Positions 21,708 through 34,483 of a DNA stretch of 64,000 nucleotides are shown in pieces. The number at the start of each line of letters is the position of its first letter. Position 1 is the first letter of the stretch. The DNA is taken from NCBI RefSeq assembly GCF_019175385.1, contig NC_083345.1, positions 5,805,205-5,869,204 on the forward strand. The letters are read 5' to 3'. A program made the translations under genes and the position numbers. Origin of the DNA: Lycium barbarum (taxonomy: Eukaryota; Streptophyta; Magnoliopsida; Solanales; Solanaceae). The notes beneath the pieces are model-generated. The model ran no database searches and was not told the DNA's origin. It saw only the letters and a list, made by a program, of their open reading frames with translations.

Positions 21708-24700
21708 ATGACTTCAGAGAAGATCAACTCCAAATCAGTTTCCTCCAAGGTTGCTAGCTCTAAGTTCTCTGCTGATGTGGAAAACATCCTCGACATTACC
21801 TTTGGTAGCATTGGACCAGTTACGAGGAACAAAGCAAGCATGTTGGGACAACAAGCACTCCAAGTCTCATCCGTAACAACTCCTGTTTTTGGATCTTCAT
21901 CTCCAAAAGGAGCGAGATCCTCTACTGATGCATCAGAGGAAGGAAGCAGCATTGCTGAAAAGATTAAGAAGACTCTAGCTCTACTTGATCTCTCTGGATC
22001 CAAGAACTTTACTATGAAGGAAGATGATGATACTTCAAGTGATGGATCCTCTCCACTCACACCACATGAAGTAGGCCAGTCAAAGATCAACTTATGCGAT
22101 AATCCATGCTATTCTCCAACATCCCCAACAATCATGCAAGCAATGGTAACTAACGCTTCGTCAATGGAGGAGACACTGGAAAATTTGGCAAAAGTGATTG
22201 ATGGCTTGGCCAAGCATGTGCAAAATCAAGACGCTCAGATTGAGAAGTTGATGGACAAGATGGATGTATTAATGGAAGGAGAATCCAGCCACGCACCTGG
22301 GAAGGGTCCAGAAGTACAAGAGACTGAACCTCGTGCAAAGCAAGTACCACCTACTAAGGAAATTCCTGTTTCTTCTGAAGGGATGATTCCGCTTGACCGA
22401 CTAAAGGAGTTCATCGAAGGGACTATCAAGGATAAGTACGAAATTGCTGCCAAGTCTTCGTTTACTTACGGAAAGCCGTACACTACAAGAATCGATAGCT
22501 TCAAGATGCCCGCCGGTTATCAACCTCCCAAATTTCAACAATTTAAAGGCAAGGGAAATCCAAAGCAACATGTTGCACATTTTGTTGAAACATGTAACAA
22601 CGCTGGGACTTATGGAGACTATCTCATCAAACAGTTCGTCCGCTCTCTCAAAGGAAATGCCTTCGACTGGTACACTGATCTTGAGCCTAATTCTATCGAT
22701 AGTTGGGAGCAACTCGAGCAGGAGTTCCTCAACCGCTTTTATAGCACAAGGTGTACCGTGAGCATGGTTGAGCTTACGAGCACTCTCCAGAGGAAGGGCG
22801 AACCAGTTATCGATTTCATCAATCAATGGAGAAATGCGAGTCTAAACTGCAAAGATAGGCTCAGCGAAGCTTCTGCGATAGAGATGTGTATCCAAGGAAT
22901 GCATTGGGGGCTTCACTACATATTGCAAGGAATTAAGCCAAGGTCTTTTGAAGAACTAGCTACTCGTGCTCATGACATGGAGTTGAGCATGTCTTCCACT
23001 GGGAATGAAGTAATGCCTGTCTACGACCCTCGCAAAGGAAAGGACAAGCAGGAACCCAAGAAATGGAGCAAGTTCATCCCCAAGAGTGATAATAAAGAAT
23101 CCATGAACGTCAACGCCTTGCCTGTAAAGTTTACTACGAAGGTGAGCAAGAAGCAGAGTATGAAATCAACTTCCTTCCAAGACAACAAAAGTCGAAAGTC
23201 TACCTTGAAGGAGATGCAAGAAAGAGAATACCCTTTCCTAGATTCTGATGTCCTTGAAATTTTTGATGAACTACTTGAGCTGAAGCTCATTGAGTTACTA
23301 GAGATGAAGCGGCCCAATGAAGCTGGAAGAACAAACGACCCGAACTATTGCAAGTATCATCGACTTGTGGGTCACCCTCTTGAGAAGTGCTTTGTCTTCA
23401 AGGATAAAGTCATGCAGTTGGCTAATGAAAACAAGATTTTGCTTGATGATGAGAAGGCAAGTTTGAATCAAGTCTCTATCACTTTTGGCTCTTTTGATTC
23501 GGTCCAGATATACAGCTTTGAAGAACATGAGGGAGGACTATTGGAGGAAGATAGAACCCAAATTGATGAAGCCAATGATGAAGGTTGGATTCTGGTGACT
23601 AGGCGGAGACGCTGTAAAACAAGTCCACGAAAAGAATCATCTAAACAACCAACAAGGAAAGGGATGGTTAGAAGACCAAGGAAGCAGAAATCAGTTGAGC
23701 GTCCGAGGAAAGAAAAAGTGGAGGAGAACTACCATCAAGAACCACGACGTCCTGTGACTTTGGGGGAATTCCTACCAAGCTGGTTCCACAATAACACTGC
23801 TCGAGACAACATTGAGGCATCATACTTCAATACTGATAAAGAGGAAGCAAATGATGAAAACCTATCAATATTGTCTCTGCCATCATCTGAAAAGACAGTT
23901 GAATCTTCTTTGAAAGAGGTACACATATGTGATGCAAGAATCACATTCACAGATGACGATCTTCTACTTGGTGAAACACTACATAATCGTCCATTGTACA
24001 TGGTGGGTTATGCCCTCGAGAGGATAAACAAAATATTGATAGATGATGGATCTGGAGTTAACATTCTTCCTATTCGTACAATGAAGGAACTTGGCATCAC
24101 AACTGAAGAACTTTCTGAAAGTCGCTTGATGATACAAGGGTTCAATCAAGGGAGGCAACGAGCCATAGGTGCTGTCAAAGTAGATATCACCATCGAAGAT
24201 TTGCGATCAAGTGCATGGATGCATGTCATCGACGCGAAGACTTCATATAATATGTTGCTTGGCAGGCCATGGATACACGAGAACAAAGTTGTCCCATCCT
24301 CCTACTATCAGTGTTTGAAGTATCTCGAAGGCAGTGTCAAAAAGAAGATAGTTGCTGATGATAAGCCATTTACTGAAGCAGAATCACACTTCGTCGATGC
24401 GAAGTTCTACTTGAAGAACTACATGGTGAGAGAAGTAAAAGTCGATGACATCGCAACGACCAAGAGTGATAAGATCGCAACTGAAAAAGCTGATGAGACT
24501 ATTGGAAAAGTTGAAGTTGGTGCTGAGGTGTCACACTCCAGTCCCAATAAAGGGAACACCGTGTCTTTGAAGAAGAAGAAGAAGACAACTCTCGTGCTCT
24601 GCTATGTTCCAAAGTTGAAGAAAAAGGAAGGTCAACCATCTGAAGCTCAAGAAAATATCCTAGGGGGACTAACTCTTCCCATCAGACGAATTGATGCGAT

Positions 24701-27700
24701 AAATTTATCCTCAAAGTTACTTGGAGACTTCGTGGCTCAGAATCCGCCACAAAATATGGCACTCCCTACAAAACGTACAAATGAAGGCTTTGATCCAAAT
24801 GCTTACAAGTTATTTGTCAAAGCTGGGTACAACCCCAACGAGCCATCAAAGTTAGGGAAACTTCCATCAGGAGCTAGCATGATGCAATCACGTGAAGGTT
24901 TGGGATACAAACAACCTCTGCTAGTTCGCATATCCATAAGAAGGGCAAGTATCAACTACATCACTGTGGAAGATGAGTCTGTTGCTTCCAACAAAAGGCC
25001 TTCAGTGTTTGATCGTCTTGGAAAGTCGGCCACAAAAGCTTCTGTATTTGAGAGATTAGGGCTATTAAAACTGAAGAAGAAAAGGAAGAACAAGTTCCAC
25101 AGAGATTATCAAAGCGTGAAAGCGCTTGCTTTGCCTGGAACCCAGAGGGATATACAGAGTTTGATTCCTTCTAGAATGAGACGACAAACAAAGCTTGTGG
25201 TTTCATGTGGAAAGGTGCTAAAAGCAAAGTCTCACACTGTAGTGTGTACCAAGGAGCGTGACGAAGATGAGGAAAGTGTAGGTTCTTCATATCATATTAC
25301 TGCACAAAGTGATCAAGATACTTCATTTCAGATAGAGGTTGCCGAGAAGTTGGAGGACATCTCCTCATGTTACCACATATCTTTCAATGATGGCGATCCT
25401 CGAGAGGATGAAGATGCTAGAGATGCTCCTTCCGAACTTGAAGAAGGGGTGGAGACCACCGTAGACTCTTTGAAAGAAGTTAATCTTGGTACTAATGAAG
25501 ACCTAAGGCCCACCTACCTAAGTGCTTTTCTAACAGGTGATAAAGAAGACACTTACATGGAAATACTCAAAGAATATAGGGATGTTTTTGCTTGGAGTTA
25601 TAAAGAGATGCCTGGATTAGATCCCAAAGTAGCAGTCCATCATCTGGCGGTCAAGAATGGTGCCCGTCCTGTTAAGCAAGCCCAAAGGCATTTCAGACCA
25701 GATTTGGTTCCTTCAATCGAAAATGAAGTCAACAAACTCATTGAAGCTGGCTTTATTCGTGAAGTTAAATATCCTACATGGATTTCAAGTATCGTTCCCG
25801 TAAAAAAGAAGACTGGACAAATTCGAGTTTGTGTTGACTTCAGGGATCTTAACAACGCATGCCCTAAAGATGATTTCCCGCTTCCAATCCCAGAATTGAT
25901 GATTGATGCTACCACTGGTTACGAGGCGATGTCTTTCATGGATGGTTCATCCGGCTATAACCAAATTCGTATGACACCAAAAGATGAAGAACTTACTGCA
26001 TTTCGTACACCCAAGGGTATTTATTGTTACAAAGTGATGCCTTTTGGTTTGAAAAATGCTGGTGCCACATATCAAAGGGCTATGTAGAATATCTTTGATG
26101 ATTTGCTCCACCAAAATGTTGAATGTTATGTGGATGACTTGGTGGTAAAATCAAGAAAGAGGAGCGACCACTTGCAAGACCTGAGAATGGTGTTCGAGCG
26201 ACTTCGGAGATATCAACTTCGAATGAATCCATTGAAATGTGCCTTTGGAGTTACTTCTGGAAAATTCCTTGGTTTCATTGTTCGACATCGAGGAATCGAA
26301 ATTGATCAAGCCAAAGTTGATGCGATTTTGAAAATGCCTGAGCCTCGAAATATTCATGAGTTAAAAAGTCTGCAAGGGAAGCTAGCTTATATTAGGAGAT
26401 TCATTTCGAATTTAGCTGGGAGGTGCCAACCATTCAGTCGTCTCATGAAGAAGGGCGCCCCTTTCAAGTGGGACGAAGCATATACTAATGCCTTCGAGAA
26501 TATCAAGTCATATTTAATGAAGCCTCCAGTTCTAGTCATATTGATACTGTACATTTCAGCACAAGAAAGGTCGGTTGGAGCGTTGTTAGCCCAAGAGAAT
26601 AGCAAAGGGAAAGAAAATTATCTTTACTACTTGAGCAGAATGATGACACCTAATGAGCTGAATTACACGCCAATTGAAAAGTTGTGTTTGGCACTAGTCT
26701 TCTCGATTCAAAAGCTGAAGCACTACTTTCAAGCTCATAGTGTTAACCTCATTTCCAGAGCAAATCCCATCAAGTTTGTGATGTCAAAACCAGTCCTCAG
26801 TGATCGACTAGCAAGGTGGTACCTCCAGTTTCAACAATTTGAAATTACATACATCCCTCAAAAGGCTGTAAAAGGACAGGCATTGGCAGACTTCCTAGCA
26901 GATCACCCAATACCTGATGACTGGGAGCTAACCGATGAACTTCCCGACGAAGATGCAATGGTCATTGAAATTCAACCTCCGTGGAAAATGTACTTTGATG
27001 GTGCTACACAACGTGATGGAGCTGGTGCTGGTGTGGTGTTTGTTACTCCGCAGGGAGAAGTTCTACCATACTCCTTTACTTTGACACAACGTTGCTCCAA
27101 CAATGTCGCTGAATATCAAGCACTAATACTTGGACTTGAAATGGCCGTCGACATGAAGCAGTTGCAGTTTCAAGTCTTTGGTGACTCTCAGTTGGTGATC
27201 AATCAACTCTTGGGAAGCTACGAAGTCAAGAAGCCTGAATTACTCCCCTATCATGGTTATGCTCAGAAATTGATAGGATGGCTTGGTGATGTGACTCTTC
27301 AGCATGTTCCTAGGAGGGAAAATAAGAAAGCCGATGCTTTAGTTGCTCTAGCTTCAGCGCTTACTCTGCCAGATCAAACACAAGTGACTATCTGTCAAAA
27401 ATGGGTAGTACCTCCGTCAAATGAGGATGAAGGCGCGGAAAGTGAGCTTGAGCATCTCGTAGCTGTTTCTGAAGCTGCAAAGGAAGACTGGTGACAATCC
27501 ATCATTGACTACTTAAGTTATGGGATACTGCCAGAAGACTCAAGAAGAAGAACTGAGATTCGTCGTCGTGCACCTCGATTCCTTTACTACAAGGATACCT
27601 TATATAGAAGATCTTTTGAGGGGATACTCTTGCGATGTTTGGGGGAGGATGAAGCAGTCCAAGCTTTGCAAGAAGCACATTCAGGAGTATGTGGATCACA

Positions 27701-28733
27701 TCAATCGGGACCAAAGCTCCACTTCCACATAAAAAGGATGGCATATTATTGGCCAACGATGGTGAAAGATTGCTTGGACTATGCTCGAAGATGCAAGGCT
27801 TGTCAGTTTCATGCGAATTTTATACATCAGCCGCCCGAAGCATTACACCCGACCGTCGCATCTTGGCCATTTGACACTTAGGGGTTGGATGACGTTGGTC
27901 CGTTGCCGAAATCTTCTAGTGGACACTTGTACATCTTGGCTGCAACTGATTACTTCTCAAAATGGGCCGAAGCTGTCGCTCTTAAAGAAGTGAAGAAGGA
28001 GAATGTTGCGAACTTCATCCGAGTAAACATCATCTACCGCTTCGGCATTCCTCGTTACATAATAACGGACAATGGCAAGCCATTTGATAACAAATTGATG
28101 AACAAGATTTGTGATCTCTTCGGCTTCAAGCAGCGTAAATCTTCTATGTATCATGCTGCCGCCAACGGTCTAGCTGAAGCGTTCAATAAGACTTTGTGTA
28201 ACTTGTTGAAGAAGGTTGTCTCCAAGTCCAAAAGGGATTGGCATGAACGAATGGAAGAAGCCTTGTGGGCATATAGGACAACTTACCGCACGCCAACGCA
28301 AGCAACCCCATACTCGCTTGCTTATGGAGTTGAAGCAGTCCTACCACTTGAGCGCCAAATACTTTCTTTACGACTTGCTATTCAAGAAGGGCTCACCGAA
28401 GAGGAAAATGCTCGATTGCGTCTAGCAGAGTTAGAAGCACTTGATGAGAAAAGGCTGGAGGCTCAACAAAATCTTGAATGTTATCAAGCCCGTCTATCTC
28501 GTGCCTTCAACAAAAAGGTTCGCTTGAGGTCCTTCCAAGTGGGAGATCAAGTCCTTGCAGTAAGAAGACCCATCATCATTTCCCATAAGTCTGGGGGCAA
28601 ATTCACCTCAAAATGGGATGGACCATATGTCATACAAGAAGCATATTCAAGTGGCGCTTACAAACTTGTTGATGCGGATGGCTTGAGGATCGGTCCTATC
28701 AACGCGAAGTTCTTGAAAAAGTACTATCCTTGA
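21708..28733 (+). pseudogene. gag-pol polyprotein of the Tat-type gypsy element, three in-frame stops
   Basis: The ATG at 21708 is preferred over the upstream GTG at 21648, which lies in the primer site. One frame runs to 28733, about 2,340 codons. In order: Retrotrans_gag at about residues 275-430 (AFDWYTDLEPNSIDSWEQLE, FLNRFY), a knuckle-like YCKYHRLVGHPLEKC near 545, an aspartic protease near 780 (LIDDGSGVNILP, LLGRPWI), a reverse transcriptase at about 1270-1600 (MDGSSGYNQI, MPFGLKNAGATYQ, YVDDLVV), a first RNase H, and a second Tat-type RNase H near 1760-1890 (MYFDGATQRDGAGAG). The integrase follows, with a His/Cys finger (about 27680-27820) and DDE residues in ATDYFSKWAEA, ITDNGKPFD and LAEAFNKTL. 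Stops are TAG 26085-26087, TGA 27492-27494 and TAG 27879-27881. There are no frameshifts. Very long and otherwise well preserved. Confidence 0.93.
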
Positions 28734-28816
28734 AGCAAGATGACGCTCCTTAAGGCACGAGCATAAACTGCATGTAACTCCTGGCCCGCAAGAGTATAAA
28801 CGGTGCACGGCCCAAG

Positions 28817-28945
28817 AAAATGTCCGCTAGGTTGAAAATCTCGCAAGAGGCGGCCTAGACAAAAGTTAGGACACAAAAAAAAAATGTCTACTAGGTTGAA
28901 AACCCCGCAAGGGGCAGCCTAGGCAAAAGTTAGGACACAAAAAAA
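28817..28945 (+). repeat. 65-bp tandem duplication in the 3' region
   Basis: Two units with CTAGGTTGAAAA, CGCAAG-GGC-GCCTAG and CAAAAGTTAGGACAC, each ending in an A-run. Confidence 0.85.
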
Positions 28946-29478
28946 AAACTCATTTTTCTGAACTACGGTATGACTTGATCCTCTTCACCGAGGTACGTAG
29001 GCGCTTAGAGTTTTATTCTAAGTTCAGTCGCATGAGTAAAAAAAAAAAAAACGCATCCCCCTATGCGTTTTTCAAAATGAAGTTCGTCTGACCAGACGCA
29101 TGGAGATCGTACATACAAGTATCCTTTTGCTTCAATTTGGACTTTCAGTAAATATCAGTAGTCCAATGAAGGCAAATCTCCATGACAAATGTGTTTCTCC
29201 AATGGAATGACTGTAATCTCTTAGCAAGTGGTTAAATCAAGGAGTTAAAGTCTGCAAGACCATTGGTCTCCAAATTGAAGGCCTCAAATCCGGTAACTCT
29301 TTGAGTTGAAGTCCAAAGCCATCGCAACTGCAAGGCGAAGCCTTCAAATATGTTAGTCTTCAAGCTAAAGTTTTAAATTCACCATGTCTGCAAGTTGAAG
29401 TCTTAAAATCCAGCAAGCCTTTAAGTTCAATCCTTCAAATCCGTCAAGTTTTCAAGTTGGATCTAAGGTGGATTTCCC

Positions 29479-30062
29479 AAATTTATCTGGGATGATCCAA
29501 AGGGTTTCCAACTTTGATTTTTGGAAACATATTATATTAGTAAGTCTAGTTTCCTAAGAATTTGGCGGCTCATGATTTTGATGTTCGTACCTCGAGATAT
29601 GAATTTTCTCGACGAAACTGCGCAAATCTGAAACTATCGACGTTTTAGCATGTATTGTCAAATTCTTGAATTTATCTGGAACTATTCAGATTGTTGTTGG
29701 CTTTGATTTTTGGATATATGCTATATTTATGAGTCTAGTTTCTTGGGAATTTTGCGGCTCGTGATTTCAACGCTCCTACGTCGAGATATGAATTATTGTT
29801 GGCAAGACTGCTCGAATCTGAGAAATATTGGCGTTTCAGCATGTAGAGCCAAATTCTTGGATTTATCTGGGATGATATATATGTTTGTTGATATTGATTT
29901 TTTGATACATGCTATATTTATGAGTCTAGTTTCTTGAGAATTTTGCGGCTCGTGATTTCAACGCCCCTACGTCGAGATATGAATATTTTGGCGAGACTGC
30001 TTGAATCTGAGAAATATTGGCGTTTCAGCATGTAGAACCAAATTCTTGGATTTATCTGAATT
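29479..30062 (+). repeat. About 190-bp tandem repeat, three units plus a start
   Basis: Units begin at TTTATCTGG near 29479, 29671, 29860 and 30049. Each has GAGTCTAGTTTC, GGCTCGTGATTT, CGAGATATGAAT, AATCTGA and GTTTTAGCATGTA or GTTTCAGCATGTA. Units two and three are the more alike. Confidence 0.85.
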
Positions 30063-30251
30063 GATCTATATGGGATTATACGACGAGCTAAGCATGGTAG
30101 CGCGGACGCAATATTGGCATGATGATGGTTTGGTGCTTGGAGTGACCACGTCTTAGATTGATAAAATGAAAAGTATTGAGGAATATTGCATTTATAGGTA
30201 CTTCAAGCCTTGTCGTTCAAGTTTGATACTTTATATCTCCGACAAATCTTG

Positions 30252-30266
30252 GAAGTAGGGGGCATT
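30252..30266 (+). other. Polypurine tract before the 3' LTR
   Basis: GAAGTAGGGGGCATT, identical to 21166-21180. Confidence 0.75.
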
Positions 30267-31155
30267 TGTGGACAATGAAATTTTATTAAATTTAAACCCA
30301 CAGAAAATTCGGATTATATTAAATTCAAGATATATGAGTCTAAAGAAATATTGTAGACTAGTATAGTTGGATTAATTATTTAAGTCCAATTAATACAAAT
30401 TTAATTAATGGTCCAATTCTGTTGGGCTAATCCATCGATTTGGGCTGTAAATGATGAGCCCACTTTGTTAAGCCCAAGATGTCATCTTCCATGAGGCCCA
30501 CTTTGGTGCCACGTGTCAAATGATGTGGCATGCCAAGTCAAAGAAAGGAGCCTATAGGGTCATGACACGTGTCAAAATGATGCAACATGCCTAGTCAAAT
30601 CAAAGGTCAATGAGGATGCGCCACGTGTACAAGTGACATGTTCCGACCAATCAAATATCGACATGTCAGCTTAATTCTGATTGGTCGAAAGAAGCATGTC
30701 CTTATCACAACTCCTCCATCCTACAACTATAAATAGGGGTCTCATAATTCAGAAAAAAGGACAGAAATTTTAACAAGAAGCAAGAGAGAGCTCGTGGATC
30801 AAACGATGCGGATTTCTGTACAAGCTAAAAGCATTCAAGTATTTCTCTAGAAGTTCTAGAGATCTAGACGAAGATTCAAGATCAAGCTTCAAGCCCTTGA
30901 ATCCAAATACAAGTTCAAGATCAAGACCACCAGATTCAAGATCAAGCTCAAAAGCCCTTGAATTCAAGTACAAGTCAAGATCAAATCCATCAAGTTCAAG
31001 AATAAGCTCAAAAGCCCTTGAAATTATTGTTGAAAAGACGAATCAGAGGAATCATAGAGATTGTAACACTCATATTCTGAAATCAAATACAAAGATTGTT
31101 GCGATATTTTCCTGTCTCGATTATTATTTTCTCGACGCGAATTTTATTGTCTACA
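30267..31155 (+). repeat. 3' LTR (LTR-A)
   Basis: 889 bp, nearly identical to 19600-20488. One of the few differences creates an extra CACGTG (GACACATGTC in the 5' copy is GACACGTGTC here). Confidence 0.95.
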
Positions 31156-31160
31156 AAATC

Positions 31161-32514
31161 AACCTTGTCCATCAGCTTATCGAACAATGTGATTGAGTTT
31201 GTTCAACATATTACTTTCATCATATGTAATATTATTACTTGGTTTGACTAATTTATAACTTATACAGTATTTATCATAGGAGATCATTTCTTTTTGACGT
31301 GGTGGATTAATTCTGAACATGCACAAGTTGTTAAAAGAGTTGGACCCAGTTAGCTGAGAAGGCTTTGAAATGGTAAGAAAGGCCAGGTTGATGGGTGATT
31401 GAAGAAGGAATGTTCTGGGTGACGCTTGGTATCTCACATGCAACTCATGTGAATTACTTCATTCTGTTATTTTTGTGGCTTTTACTAACGAACGCATGTA
31501 ACTTGTTACTTTTGAGACATAACAAGGATGTATATTATTCACAATGATACTACAAGGATGTAGCTTGCTCCCTCCGCTCCATATTACTTGTCCATTTTTT
31601 CCGTGTTTTTTGACAAGAGATGATCAAATATTGTCTACAAAGCTGACTGTCAATATTGCTTGCGTCTTTGGAAAATTTTAGGGCCAATTACTTTTGGTAG
31701 AGAGTGTTGACTGTCTGGCATGTAGTAACTTTTATCAAAACCAGATCAGACGTGACGATATACTTTTTTTTTTTTTGAGGGTTTCGTTGTTGTAACCATT
31801 CGTTAAATTAAAAAGCAAACAAGAGCAAAGCAAGTCAAAGAGACCATAGAACAAAATGTTGAGTAGATCGTTAAACAGCAACTGATAAACAGATGCTATC
31901 AAAACTTTACGCCAACAAAGTGACACTAACAAAAGATAATGCAGCAACACAAAAATGAATTACAATTTCCATTAATTTCCCTATGCCATATTGGAGAAAA
32001 TGTTTTTTTCTGATCTCTTATGTGTAAAAATGAACATCTCTTATAAAAGGATCATTAAAATAAAAAAATAAAATTATAAAAGGCCAAATGACAATTTCTC
32101 CCGCCATATTGCTTAATTTAACTCATTTGTGCCACATTAATATGAAAATATTACCTAGTACTCCAAGGTAAGGAGAGGAAATAAAATCTCTTGACCTCTT
32201 ACAATTTGAGTAGAAGAAAATATCTTTTTCAGATCTCTTATGTATAAAAAATGAAGATTTATTGTAAAAAAAAAATCAAAAAACTAAAAAATATTTGTAA
32301 AGGGCAAAAAATCCATTTCTCCCAGTAGTTTTTTTTTTCTTTTTCTTTTTAAGTGTTGGAATGACATAGTCATATAGACGCCTAGGGCTACAGAACAGAC
32401 CTAAATCTAATCTACGTCCTTTGCTCCAAAATATAGCTCAATTGAATTAGTGAAGTCGTTGGAAGATCGAATCATGTATAGGAGTTATATATGCTACTTG
32501 TGGAGCTGTTTCAG
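31161..32514. other. Intergenic DNA with repeat fragments; no gene
   Basis: CTCCCTCCGCTCCATATTAC at about 31569-31588 is one end of a Stowaway-type MITE without a clear partner. Around 31990-32110 and 32225-32330 lies an imperfect direct duplication (GATCTCTTATGT-TAAAAA, AAAGGCCAAA/AAGGGCAAAA, TTTCTCCC). The short minus ORF at 31950-31735 is not recognisable. Confidence 0.5.
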
Positions 32515-33395
32515 CTAGGGCTGGACACAATTCGGTTCAAACCGATAAAATCAACCGAACTGATTTTTTTTTAAATTCGGTTTCGATTTTTCAGTTTATT
32601 CGGCAGATTTCAGTTTTAATTTTCAAAAATTTTGTTATTCATTTCGATTTATGGTTTTCAAATATTTTAATTCGATTAACCGAAAAATCGAATTTATTAA
32701 CAAGTCCATTTTTCCCCTAAACATAATACATTGGGTTTGGGTTCTGCCAAATACCTAATCCCGCAGCCCACAAATAGGCCCAAAATAAAATAACCAACCC
32801 AACTCCTATCTCTAACAATTACACCATTACAATGTACACAAGTCCACAACTTCCTACTCCAAAAATGATTATACCAGCCGCCTGCCAAATCTCTCTAGAA
32901 ACTAGGGTTCTTCTTCAAAATACACACTCTGGCTCTCTGCTTATGCTCTTTATCCTCATCTTCATTAACTCAAAGGCAGAGTGCAGTGATTCATGCTCAT
33001 TAGAAGCGCTGGTTTCTTATAAAGAACCATCAGTGCTACTTTGTTTGAGTTTGAATTCTTAAATACACATGTTATGTCCAAGAGATAATGGATCAAATTC
33101 TTCACTTCCCTATTTCTTTACTGGTGTAGTGGATGGGCAGATTTGGCACTATGCTAATTCAAGTAGTTACAATGTTTAAGAATTTAACATTGAGTGAAAT
33201 CAGGTATTAAAGGATTTATATTAAAGAATTTAACCAAACCGAAAAACCAAACCAAAATAAATCGAACCGAAATTGCAAAAACTGAACTGAACCGAATTTA
33301 ATTCAGTTTGGTTTCGGTTACCATTATTACCAAACCGAAAACCGAACCGAATTTCTTAAACTGAACCGAACCGACTGAATGCCCTATATCGGTAC
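32515..33395. mobile_element. TIR element with GGTTCGG/CCGAACC arms
   Basis: The left arm begins GGGCTGGACACAATTCGGTT; the right arm is built of AACCGAACCGAATTT words and ends near 33395. The centre (32700-33060) is unrelated to the arms. The same style recurs at 47960-48585 and 52855-54262. The target duplication was not resolved. Confidence 0.55.
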
Positions 33396-33787
33396 TTGTT
33401 CTTTCAATTGGCGTTCAATGAATTACGGTTTTCCATGTTGTATCCATGTTAAACCTAAATGTATGTCCATTGATTTATGGAAAACATAATCCAGTCCAGA
33501 CAGGAGGAACCTTGTACAGAGAATTTTAAGGGTAACTTTTTTTAGAGTTTTATGTTTTATGATATAAATAGAATATTTATACTATCAAGTTTAAGTTGAA
33601 CTACAACAACATATTACTCTAATATTAAGCATGATAAGACGACTTGCAAAGTAGTACTAGGATATAGAGTTAAGAGTTTCCATTTGCTTCATGAAATAGT
33701 TAAAATTGAATTAATTAGACTAGGCCTCATGTTTCCTTTTCCTTTCACGACCACTTATAACTCTACTTATATTATACTACTTAATTA

Positions 33788-34053
33788 CTCCCTCCGCTCC
33801 ATAATAAATGGTTCTTTTAGCTTATGTACACCCCTTAAGAAATTGCTTATTCCTAAAAAATTAGTAGTATTTTTACTAACTTAACTCTAAGTATTCTTGA
33901 AAAAGAAAAGGTAACTAATGAATCTTGATTCTTTAACTAAGGTCAATTTTGGAAAAATCTGTCCAAAGTATTCTTGAAATCCTAAAGCGTCACTTATTTT
34001 GAAAAAAAAAAATTGAAAAGCGTAAAAAATTACTTATTATGAAACGGAGAGAC
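33788..34053. mobile_element. Stowaway-type MITE
   Basis: 266 bp, starting CTCCCTCCGCTCCATAATAA and ending with the inverse of GTCTCTCCGTTTCATAATAA, flanked by TA on both sides. Confidence 0.8.
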
Positions 34054-34207
34054 TACCGTTCAATCGCATATAATCGCGCCTGCATAAGAGGACAACAACA
34101 ATCCAAATATATCTAATATGAAATTAGTCAATTAACTAAATGATACATAAGTTACCTTGAATAGTAATTGTATCAGATGTCAAGAACTTTTTTTTTTTAA
34201 GCTAAAA

Positions 34208-34349
34208 GGAAAGAGCCAAAATTACCCCCGGAACTTTGGAAAATAGTGACCCCATAGTATAACGGTAAGGGTATAATTGACCCTAAAGTATAACGAAGGG
34301 TATGAATGAACTATTTCTCAAAGTTCAAGGGTAATTTTGGCCCTTTTCC
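34208..34349. mobile_element. Short TIR element (MITE)
   Basis: The two ends, GGAAAGAGCCAAAATTACCC and the inverse of GGAAAAGGGCCAAAATTACC, pair over about 35 bp (AACTTTG included). About 142 bp in total. No clear target duplication. Confidence 0.55.
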
Positions 34350-34365
34350 GTTGTTCTAAAATATT

Positions 34366-34394
34366 TCCGTTGCCGGGACTTGAACCCGGGCAAC
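34366..34394 (-). pseudogene. tRNA-Glu 3' fragment
   Basis: On the minus strand the sequence gives a T arm (CCGGGTTCAAGTCCCGG) followed by CAACGGA, as in the 3' end of plant tRNA-Glu(UUC). The D and anticodon arms are missing. It lies eight bases from the tRNA-Leu gene, downstream on the same strand. Confidence 0.6.
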
Positions 34395-34402
34395 ATTGTT
34401 TA

Positions 34403-34483
34403 TGTTGAGAGTGAGATTTGAACCCACGCCCTTTCGGACTAGAACCTTAATCTGATGCCTTAGACCAACTCGGCCATCTCAAC
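34403..34483 (-). tRNA. tRNA-Leu(AAG)
   Basis: 81 nt on the minus strand. The acceptor stem GTTGAGA pairs with TCTCAAC, with discriminator A. A D arm with GGCCGAGTTGGTCTAAGGC follows, then the anticodon loop TTAAGGT (anticodon AAG), a long variable arm typical of tRNA-Leu and the T arm GTGGGTTCAAATCTCAC. There is no intron. The anticodon stem has one C-A mismatch (TCAGA against TCTAG), which is unusual and may mean reduced function. It decodes CUU/CUC leucine codons. Confidence 0.85.

Larger units (their letters stand above)
28734..30251 (+). other. Long 3' untranslated region of the gypsy element
   Basis: About 1.5 kb between the end of gag-pol and the polypurine tract. It is non-coding and consists largely of tandem repeats, listed separately. 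A short ORF at 29710-29937 is repeat-derived. Confidence 0.7.
19600..31155 (+). mobile_element. Ty3/gypsy (Tat-type) LTR retrotransposon, 11.56 kb, chimaeric 5' part
   Basis: The two outer LTRs are 889 bp each, starting TGTGGACAATG and ending TTGTCTACA. AAATC flanks both sides (19595-19599 and 31156-31160). I saw only about five mismatches between the LTRs, so the insertion is young. The order is LTR-A, primer site, about 690 bp, polypurine tract, a different LTR (B), a second primer site, gag-pol, 1.5-kb 3' untranslated region with tandem repeats, polypurine tract, LTR-A. Shared target duplications mean the composite inserted as one unit. gag-pol has three stops, so it is not autonomous as it stands. 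Confidence 0.95.
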
